Shown in pieces: positions 12,876 through 22,385 of a stretch of 64,000 nt of DNA (within the stretch, counting starts at the first letter, position 1; each line of letters begins with the position of its first letter). The DNA lies in NCBI RefSeq assembly GCF_000407485.1, contig NZ_ASWD01000001.1:620001-684000 (forward strand). The letters run 5' to 3'. The DNA is from Enterococcus pallens ATCC BAA-351 (lineage in GTDB: Bacteria; Bacillota; Bacilli; Lactobacillales; Enterococcaceae). Position numbers and translations under genes: made by a program. A model generated the notes under the pieces. That model was not told the DNA's origin and did not search any database. It saw only the letters and a program-made list of their open reading frames with translations.

Positions 12876-13340
12876 TCATCCTTCCACTTGTTTGATCATG
12901 GTGATATTTGAGGGTGAATAGCCCATTTTATGATAAAAATGTATAGCATCATTGTCTCCATAACAATTTAACGTCAATATACTTACACCAGTCTGTCTAG
13001 CGAAACCTTCAGCAAAATCCAGTAATTGTTTTGCTAATCCGTGGCCTCGATAGTTTTCTTTTGTGAATAGAGCATCAATCTGAAGACTAGCTGCTTTGCT
13101 GTTCCATTGACTTTCTCTGGCTGGATGAAGTGAAAACCACAGAAAGGAAACCCACTCCTCCTCCATTTGCAACCCATAAAAGAATTCTGTTTCCGACGAT
13201 AATGCTTCCTCAACTGTCTCTTTCATTGAGTCTTCATGAAATGTTTTAAAAAAATCAGGGTATAGCTGTTGATGCAGCCGATGAATATCCTCAAGAAAAA
13301 GCAAAATCACTGAGGAATCAGTCAAGGGTACTATTCCCAT
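12876..13340 (-). CDS. GNAT family N-acetyltransferase
   Basis: This protein of about 154 residues has the GNAT acetyl-CoA motif NYRGHGLAKQLLDFAEGFA and a C-terminal NCYGDNDAIHFYHKMGYSPS, both typical of the fold. I choose the ATG at 13340 (MGIVPLT) rather than the upstream in-frame start. It overlaps the preceding gene's end by 23 nt, indicating translational coupling. It sits between two FemAB-like genes, so it may act on the same amino-sugar precursor. Confidence 0.75.
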   Translation of the reverse strand: MGIVPLTDSSVILLFLEDIHRLHQQLYPDFFKTFHEDSMKETVEEALSSETEFFYGLQMEEEWVSFLWFSLHPARESQWNSKAASLQIDALFTKENYRGHGLAKQLLDFAEGFARQTGVSILTLNCYGDNDAIHFYHKMGYSPSNITMIKQVEG

Positions 13341-14322
13341 AAAAATCCCCTTCTTCCAACTCTGGCCAAAGCACTGTCTTTCCGACATAAAAAGAAACTG
13401 GCTCTTCCTGAGTGTATTTCATTTTTGAGCGCAGCATCGGATTATCTAATGCTGTGGTATTACCGCCACCAACAATCAGCTTGGGCATGTCGATTGTGTT
13501 AAAGTAATCTAGAAAATTTGCTGCACTGACAAATCCCAAATTGTATTTCCTATAATTGCGATCATTGCCCATTACAAATCCAATCCCGCTAGTTGGTGAA
13601 TGTAAACTGATTGTCCCATTAATTCGTTTTCCGTCTTTGTAACAAAAAAAGAGAGTAAACAGCTCCTGCAGCTCTTCGTGAAGAAAAACAAAAAATTCTT
13701 TTTCAAAATAGAAGACCTCCTCTGCTTGATTTCGCTCCATGGTGTCATAATACAATGCTAAAAAGTCATCGATTTCTTCTATTCCTGCCTGGATAAATTG
13801 CAGATCATTTTCTTTTGCCATTCGTAGATAACGTCTGTTTTTCCGGTGTGTAGTGTGATATAGGTTTTCGAAATCTAAAGTGGTACAAACCACTAATTTA
13901 CGTTTTTCATAGACTTGGCTTTCCGGAAAAAGTTTGATTTGATTTTGATAAACGGGATGAAATCGTTCCTGAATCAATACAATATTTTCATCCTCACAAT
14001 ACTGACGAAAGTCCTTCTCACAAGCTTGCCAAATTTTTTCAACAGAATCTCCTTCGTAAAGCGGGCCCACGTGTCCATACACCGTATCCAAATAAAAACG
14101 ATTCTTGCCTTTTTCTGAATATTCTGGATGAAGGCTCAGCTTTTTTAAACAAAATGGATACGCTAAACGACCCTGTTCACATTCAAACAAAAACAACCTT
14201 GCCTCAAAGGATGGATCTCTTAAACGAAAGGCTTCATGATAACCCCACAGATGAGAAACGTCCCAAAAAGGAAAGCTCTTAATGCTTTCATTCCATTGCT
14301 TTTTCTCAGTAATAATTTTCAT
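13318..14322 (-). CDS. FemAB/GNAT-fold acyltransferase-like protein, copy 2
   Basis: This 334-residue paralogue of the gene at 11909-12865 has TTHRKNRRYLRMAKENDL, YYDTMERNQAEEVFYFEKEF and a C-terminal LIVGGGNTTALDNPMLRSKMKY. The matched architecture of two half GNAT folds suggests FemX-like aminoacyl or acyl transfer. It overlaps the downstream GNAT gene by 23 nt and the upstream PLP-fold gene by 17 nt, indicating a tightly coupled cassette. Not a typical Lipid II bridge enzyme by context, but that alternative remains possible. Confidence 0.65.
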   Translation of the reverse strand: MKIITEKKQWNESIKSFPFWDVSHLWGYHEAFRLRDPSFEARLFLFECEQGRLAYPFCLKKLSLHPEYSEKGKNRFYLDTVYGHVGPLYEGDSVEKIWQACEKDFRQYCEDENIVLIQERFHPVYQNQIKLFPESQVYEKRKLVVCTTLDFENLYHTTHRKNRRYLRMAKENDLQFIQAGIEEIDDFLALYYDTMERNQAEEVFYFEKEFFVFLHEELQELFTLFFCYKDGKRINGTISLHSPTSGIGFVMGNDRNYRKYNLGFVSAANFLDYFNTIDMPKLIVGGGNTTALDNPMLRSKMKYTQEEPVSFYVGKTVLWPELEEGDFYGNSTLD

Positions 14323-15298
14323 TTTCTTTTTCCTCTCCGGCAGACTTAACTAAAAAAGGCTGAAGCTGCTTCACTAAATAAATCATATCTTCCTTGGTAT
14401 ATCGCTGATCACAAGGCAATGGTAGAATATTTTGCGCGTAAAAATATGCCCAACTGCTTTTAGCTTGTGTCTTAATAACATTCGGCCACAGCGTTGGCAA
14501 ATAAATTCTTTTTGCTGCTAGTTCTTTACGAATCCTTGCACCGTTCTCAACTAATAATGGATAAGAAAAAGCACCCTCCACTTCGCGATAATGCAGCCCA
14601 TTAACCGCCTGCAGCTCCCGACTCAAGACAGTCATATTTTGTGTACGTTGTCCTTTAATTGCTTCATAGGGTACAGCCCGCAGCAAATTAGCTGTGAGCT
14701 TGGACATTTTTTTGATTGGATTTTTATCCAATTGCTCTTCATTTTCCTGATATTCCTGGTAGTAATTTTCAGCTGAGTCTTCAAATCTTCCCAATAGGTG
14801 GCCCATTCGTGTACGTGAAGAATCAGTTGGATAAACGTCATCAAGTCTTTGATCAATAAACAGATACGCCCCGTCAGGAACACCAAAAAATTTCCGACAT
14901 GTATAGAATGTATCCACCTCAGCTACTGGAGGTTGAAAAAAAGCCTGCGTATTATCAACTATGATATTCCTATACTTTTTCTGGTAATCCTGAATTGCAC
15001 GATTACTTAATTGTCCATAGTAATTCACCAAATAAAGTCCCTCGTCAACCGATAACTGCCGAGAAAATATTGGCTGCAGGTGACGATCGATTGGATAAAA
15101 ACTGACCGCAACTCCTGAGGCGGACAAAACCTCTGCGACACAATCGCATAAATAATCAGGCAAATAAATCCGAGTATACTTTCGAGCCTTAACGATATAA
15201 AGTAAACAGCTTCTTGCTTTATCTAAAGCAACTGCATTCAGGTAATAGTCTGTTCCTTCAAATGTTTCCAAACCAAAATATCCGCCAATTTCTCTCAT
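14306..15298 (-). CDS. PLP-dependent aminotransferase-like protein (DegT-type fold)
   Basis: This protein of about 330 residues is distantly similar to DegT/DnrJ/EryC1 proteins. It has RIYLPDYLCDCVAEVL in the small-domain approach, IIVDNTQAFF with Asp115 in the PLP-nitrogen position, and FYTCRKFFGVPDGAYLF with Lys136 in the Schiff-base position. The substrate is unknown; an amino-sugar step is plausible from context. The start at 15298 has AAAGGAG upstream; a longer start at 15334 would overlap the wzx gene. Confidence 0.6.
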   Translation of the reverse strand: MREIGGYFGLETFEGTDYYLNAVALDKARSCLLYIVKARKYTRIYLPDYLCDCVAEVLSASGVAVSFYPIDRHLQPIFSRQLSVDEGLYLVNYYGQLSNRAIQDYQKKYRNIIVDNTQAFFQPPVAEVDTFYTCRKFFGVPDGAYLFIDQRLDDVYPTDSSRTRMGHLLGRFEDSAENYYQEYQENEEQLDKNPIKKMSKLTANLLRAVPYEAIKGQRTQNMTVLSRELQAVNGLHYREVEGAFSYPLLVENGARIRKELAAKRIYLPTLWPNVIKTQAKSSWAYFYAQNILPLPCDQRYTKEDMIYLVKQLQPFLVKSAGEEKENENYY

Positions 15299-15300
15299 AG

Positions 15301-16791
15301 TTACTCCTTTTTCTGCTTTCGCCTCATTAACCATTGTATTATTTCTATAAATCGTTTCATTTCTTCTCGATTTAAAAGGTAACTCGACCCTAAATAGACA
15401 CAGCAGCCGATTACAATCTTAACTAGCAAACTTATTATAGGACCGTAGGGAAGAATGAATCCCACAATACTAATCACTAGTAACATTAATCCTCCTGAAA
15501 AAAATACTCGGATTAAATCCTTCATCTGCTGAACCAATGAATAGCCGATAATTTCTTCAGTATAAAATCCATTGATGTATAGCGTAATAAAATTCATGAA
15601 GAAATCTAAGATCACTAGAGCCATTACACTTCGGAAAATAAACAGCGTAATCAGGGTAGTAACCAAGCCAATCGCTTTTTTTACCAGCTCCAAAGCTAAA
15701 AATCGATCCGTTCTGCCGACAATCTGTAACAAATTCAAATTTAGAACATGAATTGGATAACAGGATGCTGTCAGTGCCATTATTTTGAAATACGGTACCG
15801 CGGTTAACCATTTTTCCCCGAAGACTAGTTGAAAAATTTCTGTTCCCGTTCCGGATAATCCAAAAGAAACAGGAATGGCTACGAATGAAACTAGTTTTAA
15901 AATTCGAGAAAAAGCAGTGGATAATATCTTTTTATCTTCCTTATAGCGGCTCAATACCGGAAAGCTTACCTTTTGAACTGCCCCTGACAAGGACCGCGGT
16001 ATTACGTCCTGCATTTTTTGGGCATTAGAAAAATAGCCTAAGCTAGCCGCCGAAAAAAAACGACCAATCAAAATGGAATTGAGGTTATTATATGCAGTAT
16101 CTAGCATAGTGGAAGCCACCAGCTTCCAACTATAGCCAAACATTTTCTTAAAACTGCTAACCTGGAATTTCCAGACTGGTACCCAGCGATTCATGAAGAC
16201 AGTTAAAAGAGAACTGATTGTCGTATTTAGTACCTGCTGAAGAACTAAACTCCAGACACCTAATCCTAAATAAGCACAGAGAATGGCTGTCGCTCCAGAT
16301 AAACAAATGGCGTAGGCCGTGATGACCGTCTGTATTTTAAAATTTAGCTTGATTGTTAATTGCGTACGCTGTACTAAAGCAAAAGCATTCATAATCAAAC
16401 TGATTCCCAACACTCGCAACATTGGGGCTAAAATTGGGCGACCATAAAATCTAGAAACAGCGGGCGCATAAAAAAACAGTAACCCATATAATAAAATAGC
16501 TATCCCCAGATTAAAGAAAAAGACAGTGGAAAATTCTTCTTCAGTCGGCTCTTTTTCATGTAACAGCCAAGTTTGAAAGCCCACATCAATCAGAACATTA
16601 GACAATGAAATAAAAATGGTCAGCATGCCGATTAAGCCAAAGTCTTCTGGCAGCAATAAACGAGCCAAAAAAATTTGAATAACAAAGGTTGCCCCTTGCC
16701 GTCCCAGCATCTCTAGGCCCGTCCAAAACATTCCCTTCACCGTTTTTTTCTGAATCGTTCCGTTTACTCCTTGTGAGTTGTTATTATTCAC
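15301..16791 (-). CDS. Polysaccharide flippase, MOP superfamily (Wzx/WzxC-like)
   Basis: This 496-residue protein has about 12-14 hydrophobic segments and opens with KGMFWTGLEMLGRQGATFVIQIFLARLLLPEDFGLIGML, the usual first-helix region of Wzx/WzxC exporters. It would flip undecaprenyl-linked repeat units across the membrane for the Wzy polymerase at 25546-26889. It uses a GTG start with GGGAAG upstream. Confidence 0.88.
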   Translation of the reverse strand: MNNNNSQGVNGTIQKKTVKGMFWTGLEMLGRQGATFVIQIFLARLLLPEDFGLIGMLTIFISLSNVLIDVGFQTWLLHEKEPTEEEFSTVFFFNLGIAILLYGLLFFYAPAVSRFYGRPILAPMLRVLGISLIMNAFALVQRTQLTIKLNFKIQTVITAYAICLSGATAILCAYLGLGVWSLVLQQVLNTTISSLLTVFMNRWVPVWKFQVSSFKKMFGYSWKLVASTMLDTAYNNLNSILIGRFFSAASLGYFSNAQKMQDVIPRSLSGAVQKVSFPVLSRYKEDKKILSTAFSRILKLVSFVAIPVSFGLSGTGTEIFQLVFGEKWLTAVPYFKIMALTASCYPIHVLNLNLLQIVGRTDRFLALELVKKAIGLVTTLITLFIFRSVMALVILDFFMNFITLYINGFYTEEIIGYSLVQQMKDLIRVFFSGGLMLLVISIVGFILPYGPIISLLVKIVIGCCVYLGSSYLLNREEMKRFIEIIQWLMRRKQKKE

Positions 16792-16838
16792 ACAATTCTT
16801 CCCTTCAGTTCTTTAGATGCTTGTGCGCTTAGTTTCAA

Positions 16839-17951
16839 TTAAACGATTTTTTTAAACTGCTTGATCAGCTCGCAAATTCGCTTAACATCGGACAAGTCCA
16901 GATCCGCATAAAGCGGCAACGTCAACACTCTTTTTGACATTCCTAATGCTATTGGCGTTTGAAACGGGTCAAACTGATTGTGATAGCAATCAAAAGAACT
17001 GGTAATCGGATAAAAATACTTTCTAGGATGAATGCCATTTTCAGCTAAAAATGCAGCTAACTGATTTCTAGTCGCACCGTAGCATTCTGGCTGGACAATA
17101 ATCGGATAATAGGAATAGTTTGATTGAACCTCTTTCTGCTTTTGGTTAACGATTATTCCTTCTACATCCTGCAGTAAACTATCATACAATTCCGTTGCTG
17201 CTTTTCTATGCTTAATATTTTCTGAGAGACTTTTCAAATTGCACAAGCCCATCGCTGCCTGGAATTCATTCATTTTGGCATTTGCTCCTACACCATCCAC
17301 CACGGTCTGACATTGAATTCCAAAGTTTTTCAACTGATCCAGCTTGTAGCCTATTTGCTCATCCTTATAACAGGCACAGCCGCCTTCAATCGTATTGAAT
17401 ACCTTAGTTGCGTGAAAGCTGTACATTGCGGCATCCCCATAATTACTAATTCCTTGCCCCTTATAAGTCACACCAAAAACATGAGCAGCGTCATAAATAA
17501 CCTTCAAATCATACGCATCGGCAATCTTTTGAATCGTCTCAACCTCACATACATTCCCGTATACGTGAACCGGCAAAATTGCTGTCGTTTTATCTGTAAT
17601 CAAAGCCTCAATTTTAGTTGGATCAAGTGTGAAATCCTCTGGTTTAATATCACAAAAGACCGGAGTAAGATTATTTCTTACGATTGCATGAGTAGTAGAG
17701 GCAAAAGTATAAGGCGTTGTTATGACCTCTCCAGATAGATTCATAGCTTGAAGCAGCAATTCTAAAGCTGAATGACCATTAACAAACAAGGAAAGTTGAT
17801 CTGTTTGCAATACTTTTTTCAGCTTTTCTTCTAATGCCTGTGATTTTTCTCCTCCATTAGTCATCCAGTGAGATTTCCAAATGTCACTTATTTCTTCTAC
17901 ATACTCTGCTAAACTAGGCATTGAAGCTCTAGTAACGTAAATATCTTTCAC
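16839..17951 (-). CDS. DegT/DnrJ/EryC1 family sugar aminotransferase
   Basis: This 370-residue PLP enzyme has a canonical VIYDAAHVFG (Asp154) and SFHATKVFNTIEGG (Lys183, Schiff base). Such enzymes transfer an amino group to keto-sugar nucleotides. The substrate sugar cannot be read from sequence, but the operon also holds a GNAT and two FemAB-like acyltransferases, so an N-acylated amino sugar in the repeat unit is likely. Confidence 0.85.
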   Translation of the reverse strand: MKDIYVTRASMPSLAEYVEEISDIWKSHWMTNGGEKSQALEEKLKKVLQTDQLSLFVNGHSALELLLQAMNLSGEVITTPYTFASTTHAIVRNNLTPVFCDIKPEDFTLDPTKIEALITDKTTAILPVHVYGNVCEVETIQKIADAYDLKVIYDAAHVFGVTYKGQGISNYGDAAMYSFHATKVFNTIEGGCACYKDEQIGYKLDQLKNFGIQCQTVVDGVGANAKMNEFQAAMGLCNLKSLSENIKHRKAATELYDSLLQDVEGIIVNQKQKEVQSNYSYYPIIVQPECYGATRNQLAAFLAENGIHPRKYFYPITSSFDCYHNQFDPFQTPIALGMSKRVLTLPLYADLDLSDVKRICELIKQFKKIV

Positions 17952-17967
17952 TTTTTTCCTCCACCTA

Positions 17968-18999
17968 TTAGTCGGCCAACAACTTTTGATAGAAATGGTT
18001 CAGCCGACGCATTATCTTATGTAGTCTAGGACTAAATTGATACAATTTATAATTGAATAAAACTTGTTTTTCAAATTGATTTTTCGGAGGTCGTTTACTG
18101 AAAGAATCCACAATCTCCTGATAATTTTGAAGCAATCGGTTTGTTTCTTGATGATTGTAGGAATTAGCAATCAGAATAGTCGAAAGAATTCTACTCTCAA
18201 TAACTGAACGATAGCGAAAATGCGATTCTTGATTAAACAGAAGCTCAGCTTTAATGGTTCGTTTCAAATAGTCAATTCTCTCCTCAGATGAATGTTTGGC
18301 ATAGTTGGTACTCCATCCATTAGGCACGTTTTTCCGATAAACCGACATTGTTTCATTTAAAAATAAAATGGTCCCCTTTTGAATCGCCCAGCGGAGAATG
18401 CAATCATCGCCATTGAAGTGCTCGGCCAACGTTGTTTCATTTTCACTAAATTCCCTCATATATCTCGTTTTAAAAAAATAGCTGCCAGTCTGAAACAAGT
18501 ATTCCTGATACTGTAAATATTCGGTGCCGCTAATTAAGCACTCTTGGTTTATCTTTTTCTTTGAAGGTAAATATTTGTTAGGATGACGACCACTCTCATC
18601 AATCAATTCCACGCGATGAACACAAATGCTGCTGTTGGGCTGTCGCTCCATGGCATCATATTGCTTTTGCAGCTTGTATTGATCAAGCCAATAGTCATCA
18701 CCTTCCAAAAATGCCAAATATTTTCCTCGACATCTTGGCAAAATAAAATCCTTGTCAATATTCACACCTTGGGAGACCTGATTTTGTTCTTGTATGATCG
18801 TAATAAACAAACTAGGATACCTTTTGGCAAACTCTTCTATTATTTTCGGAGTACGATCCGTTGAAGCATCATCATGAACAATCACTTCAAAAGGAAATAA
18901 AGTCTTCTGATTCACCACACTCTCCAATGCTTCAGCTATATAATTTTCCTGATTGTATGTAGTAATGCAGACAGATACCTTAATTACTTCAGTAAACAT
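17968..18999 (-). CDS. Glycosyltransferase family 2
   Basis: This 343-residue GT-A enzyme opens VSVCITTYNQENYIAEALESVV, with HDDASTDRTPKIIEEF and the DxD-like FLEGDDYW. These bind the nucleotide sugar and metal. The C-terminal half is cytoplasmic and specific to the acceptor. One of four GT2 genes in the operon. It starts after AAGGAGTTAGGC and overlaps the phosphatase gene by 11 nt. Confidence 0.85.
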   Translation of the reverse strand: MFTEVIKVSVCITTYNQENYIAEALESVVNQKTLFPFEVIVHDDASTDRTPKIIEEFAKRYPSLFITIIQEQNQVSQGVNIDKDFILPRCRGKYLAFLEGDDYWLDQYKLQKQYDAMERQPNSSICVHRVELIDESGRHPNKYLPSKKKINQECLISGTEYLQYQEYLFQTGSYFFKTRYMREFSENETTLAEHFNGDDCILRWAIQKGTILFLNETMSVYRKNVPNGWSTNYAKHSSEERIDYLKRTIKAELLFNQESHFRYRSVIESRILSTILIANSYNHQETNRLLQNYQEIVDSFSKRPPKNQFEKQVLFNYKLYQFSPRLHKIMRRLNHFYQKLLAD

Positions 19000-19771
19000 G
19001 CCTAACTCCTTGCTTTCGTGGGTTTTTGGGATTAATAATTAGTACCTGCTGATCAGCTAAAAGAAGTTTGGGATTTACCTTCAAAAGAAGATCACTATAC
19101 CCCGGAGAATAATCTCGAGCCAATAGCTGCCAAGCTTCAGCAAGATTAGGCACGCGATGGGTGCTATGATGACAGTCACTAGCTACTATTTGGACAAGCT
19201 GATGCTTCAACAGAATTTGTACTGTGTGCCGGATTGTTTCTCCAAACTCTCCTAAAATACTGCCGCTATTGATTTGTAAAAAATACCCTTTGCGATTCCA
19301 TTCATAGGCAATCGCAGGATTGTCAGTGATGAACTTGTATCGTTCAGGGTGAGCAATCACTGGTTTTAGGCCACAGGCTTCTATTTGTTTTAAACAGTCG
19401 CAAGCGAAATTTGCATTGGCAGTGAAAGGGAATTCTACCAATAGATAGCGACTGTTTCCTAAAGTGAACAACTCCTCATTCCTCCAAGCTTGTCCCACTG
19501 CAAAATCCCCCATCACTTCCATCCCTAAATGGAGATTTAGCGGTATTTCATGAAATTGGAGCATGCTCTTCAAATAGCTGAAAGATTCAAGGATCTGGTT
19601 TTTATGTGTAAGCCCTGCTTCCTTTTTCATATTTCCATGAGGAGTCAGAACAAGCTCCTTTACACCGTTAGCAGCCGATTGCATTAAAAGCTCTAGAGAC
19701 TCTTCTAAATCGACCGCCCCATCATCAACACCAAACAAAATATGTGTATGGCTATCAATCAATTCGTTCAC
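18989..19771 (-). CDS. CpsB/CapC-type manganese-dependent protein-tyrosine phosphatase
   Basis: This 260-residue PHP-domain protein has IDSHTHILFGVDDGA at the N-terminus, LVLTPHG, PVIAHPERY and VASDCHH, the metal-binding motifs of CpsB/Wzb-like tyrosine phosphatases. It would dephosphorylate the tyrosine-rich tail of the polysaccharide copolymerase system, here the tail of the protein at 20969-22360, opposing the BY-kinase at 22386-23702. Confidence 0.88.
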   Translation of the reverse strand: MNELIDSHTHILFGVDDGAVDLEESLELLMQSAANGVKELVLTPHGNMKKEAGLTHKNQILESFSYLKSMLQFHEIPLNLHLGMEVMGDFAVGQAWRNEELFTLGNSRYLLVEFPFTANANFACDCLKQIEACGLKPVIAHPERYKFITDNPAIAYEWNRKGYFLQINSGSILGEFGETIRHTVQILLKHQLVQIVASDCHHSTHRVPNLAEAWQLLARDYSPGYSDLLLKVNPKLLLADQQVLIINPKNPRKQGVRHVY

Positions 19772-20771
19772 CTTCTTGTACCCTAGCCGTTCTATTCGTT
19801 TTCCCCGCTAGTTTGATTAATACCTTAAGCAAAAGAAGCTTTGCCTTCTCGTGACGATTTTCAGGCACAGCTACTTTCACAAGAGCTTTCAGTTGGGGAT
19901 TTTCCAAGCAAGTCCGCCCCATTTGCAGTCTTTGTCTCACTGTATACTGCTTTTGTTCTTTAACCTGCAGCAACTGAAGTATCACCTTCATCGCAATATC
20001 TTTGCAGTAATAACTATGATGTGCGGGATAATCTTTGGTCAGTTGTACTATCAGCTGACAAATTTGGAGCAGAATTTTCTCTTTTCCAATATGGAATTTG
20101 GTCATTAGTGAATTAGGCCTTAAATAATGATAATGATAGAAGGCTTGATCTATGACCTTAATTCGTTGAGCAGCTGCTATAACTTGCAAGGAAAAAAGCA
20201 AATCCTCTAATATTCTCAGCTGTTCATCGAAAAAAATCTCCTCTTGAAGCAAAAGCTTTCGCCGAATCAACTTATTCCAAGGAGCATTCAATAAAAATTG
20301 CTTATAGCATTCATAAAATGGTTCATTGAAAAATTCTTTCTTACTACCTGAGTAACCCGATGCTGTTTTACTCTCTTTGAAAGACTCTTGCTCATATAAA
20401 TGGAAGCCAAAGATCAGAACATCCGTTGAAGAGCCCGAATCGGTTGCTGCTTTCACCAATTCTTCAATCGTACATTGATCCAACCAATCATCACTATCCA
20501 TAAATAGCAGGTATTCACCTGTACTTTCTTTTATACCAAAGTTCCTTGCCGCTCCAGGACCGGCATGCTCTCGCGGATAAAAGCGAACACGAGAATCTGC
20601 TGCGAATCTTTTCAACAATACTGCTGGTGGCTGCATAGCACTTCCGTCATCAATAATCAGAATTTCTATTTTTTTATAGGTTTGCTTTATAAGTGATTCA
20701 TATCCATTTTGAATACAGTCATAGCTGTTATATACTGGAATGACAATTGATACTAACGGTTCTTTCTCCAT
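19755..20771 (-). CDS. Glycosyltransferase family 2
   Basis: This 338-residue protein opens VSIVIPVYNSYDCIQNGYESLI, with IDDGSAMQPP and the DxD motif LFMDSDDWLDQ, typical of GT2 enzymes adding a sugar to the lipid-linked repeat unit. It overlaps the CpsB-like gene by 17 nt. The donor sugar is not predictable here. Confidence 0.85.
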   Translation of the reverse strand: MEKEPLVSIVIPVYNSYDCIQNGYESLIKQTYKKIEILIIDDGSAMQPPAVLLKRFAADSRVRFYPREHAGPGAARNFGIKESTGEYLLFMDSDDWLDQCTIEELVKAATDSGSSTDVLIFGFHLYEQESFKESKTASGYSGSKKEFFNEPFYECYKQFLLNAPWNKLIRRKLLLQEEIFFDEQLRILEDLLFSLQVIAAAQRIKVIDQAFYHYHYLRPNSLMTKFHIGKEKILLQICQLIVQLTKDYPAHHSYYCKDIAMKVILQLLQVKEQKQYTVRQRLQMGRTCLENPQLKALVKVAVPENRHEKAKLLLLKVLIKLAGKTNRTARVQEGERID

Positions 20772-20813
20772 TTTTTTGATTCATCCTTTTATAATTCCAC
20801 GTAACTCATTTCT

Positions 20814-20951
20814 TTACTGGCTATTTATTTGAATGACCGTTGTTTTTGCTTCTTCAATCTGCTCATGAACTCGATTTAGTTCATAACCAGTTGCTGCCAG
20901 CAAACCAATAAATAAAATCAGCAACAAAAAAAATGTTTTTCGATTTTTCAT
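20814..20951 (-). CDS. Small single-pass membrane protein (45 aa)
   Basis: An ATG at 20951 with GGAGACGAA upstream opens a 45-codon ORF. It encodes a short basic head, one membrane helix (FFLLLILFIGLLAATGY) and an amphipathic, glutamate-rich C-terminus. It fills the gap between the pseudo-kinase and a GT2 gene in the same direction. I do not recognise a family. A regulatory partner of the chain-length complex is possible but unproven. Confidence 0.6.
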   Translation of the reverse strand: MKNRKTFFLLLILFIGLLAATGYELNRVHEQIEEAKTTVIQINSQ

Positions 20952-20968
20952 TTCGTCTCCTGCACTTT

Positions 20969-22360
20969 CTATTGTTCGGGTAGTTGCCCTACTTCATTAG
21001 ATAAGCCCCCATAATACTTGTCATAATTGCTTTTCCCATAAGAACCATAATAACTTCCATCAAGGTCAGAAAAATTCAACAGATATCCCTTCAGCTTGAA
21101 GCTATTGCTTTCCAGCAATGATAAGCTATGTTGAACTGTCTTTATTTCAGTACTATTTTGCTTAACAAGAAATATTGTTTGGTCGACCAACTTAGCTAGC
21201 TGGGGCAAACATTGAAGCGACTCCAGCGAAACACTATCTAGTAAAATATGGCTATACTCAGTCTTCAGTCTTCCTAGAAGCCCAGAGAGTTGCTTCATTC
21301 CTTCTTGGTCTTCAATGCAAGCTTTTTCAAACTCATGAAGAGACAAACAGAGGTGATCATAGCTTTCTTCTTTTTTAATAAATGTTGAAATTGCTGAGTT
21401 TTTCTTCAGTAATTGTCCTTTGCTATCCTCCTCTGATCCATTGACCAGTTCTAAGACCAACGTTTTTTGGTCTTTACTTCCAAGAGTTTTAGCTATTTCT
21501 TTTGTGATTGTGGTTACCCCTTCGTTTGGCTTCGAAGCAATAAATAGGACTACCTCTCCTTTTTGCAAGCGCAGCTTTAAAACAGATGCTTTCATTTCTT
21601 GAGCGAAAAGGTCTTGAGATATTAATTGCTGGCGATAATTCCGTTTACGTTTTGCTGTTTCATTCGCCAGCTTAGGGAACACACCATAGTTTCTTAAGGT
21701 AGTTAGACTAGCCATTGATTTGGTTGATTGAATTGTTTTGTAGCGGAAAGTAAATAGCAGTAAAAAGAGGCCATCTATCACTATTCCTATGCACAAGCTC
21801 ACCAAAAATAAGATCAGCAGTTGTTCGTAATCCTCAACTAAGGTCAACTGTTTTACATTTTCAATTTCACTGATAACAACATTGCCCAGATCCTTTGCCG
21901 CATATTCTGGATAACGAGTTGATACAACATCCATTACCCTTTCAGCAATTTCTGGATTACTTGATTGAACAGATAGTCTTAACATATTCACTGAATTGAC
22001 TACTTCAATATTTAAGTTATAGCTATCTTGATCTGTAAGCTCCACTTCGTCTTGGATAATTTCATTTAATTGACTGTTTAGCAGCTCCGGAAAACTTCCT
22101 GCCAAAAACATGGTTGCTAAATTATCCTGAGCAGTCTCTCCAGTGATAGTCACCGTGTAAATTGTCTGCTTTTCATAAATGGGTTGATAGGTAAGTGCCC
22201 AGAAAAGGACAGCCGCTAATATAGTAGAAAGTAGTGTCAGCAGCATCGACCAACCATACCGCTTAAACCCTAAAATCATCCGTTCGATTGTATCCTTCAT
22301 CTGAATAGTGATGCTGTCACCTGTCAAATTTTGTGTATACCTATTTGTTTGTTCTCGCAT
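20969..22360 (-). CDS. Wzz/BY-kinase-like protein with dead P-loop and tyrosine tail
   Basis: This 463-residue protein has a membrane helix (residues 37-56), an extracellular Wzz-like region, a second helix (180-206) and a cytoplasmic MinD/BY-kinase-like domain. The P-loop position reads SKPNEGVTT (276-284), with Val282 where the ATP-binding lysine should be, and the Walker A' region reads LVLELVNG with no aspartates. The tail has six tyrosines (437, 438, 441, 446, 449, 450). It therefore looks like a chain-length copolymerase that is phosphorylated in trans by the intact kinase encoded next to it. Confidence 0.85.
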   Translation of the reverse strand: MREQTNRYTQNLTGDSITIQMKDTIERMILGFKRYGWSMLLTLLSTILAAVLFWALTYQPIYEKQTIYTVTITGETAQDNLATMFLAGSFPELLNSQLNEIIQDEVELTDQDSYNLNIEVVNSVNMLRLSVQSSNPEIAERVMDVVSTRYPEYAAKDLGNVVISEIENVKQLTLVEDYEQLLILFLVSLCIGIVIDGLFLLLFTFRYKTIQSTKSMASLTTLRNYGVFPKLANETAKRKRNYRQQLISQDLFAQEMKASVLKLRLQKGEVVLFIASKPNEGVTTITKEIAKTLGSKDQKTLVLELVNGSEEDSKGQLLKKNSAISTFIKKEESYDHLCLSLHEFEKACIEDQEGMKQLSGLLGRLKTEYSHILLDSVSLESLQCLPQLAKLVDQTIFLVKQNSTEIKTVQHSLSLLESNSFKLKGYLLNFSDLDGSYYGSYGKSNYDKYYGGLSNEVGQLPEQ

Positions 22361-22385
22361 TTTTTGTCCCCGTCATCCATAGTCT

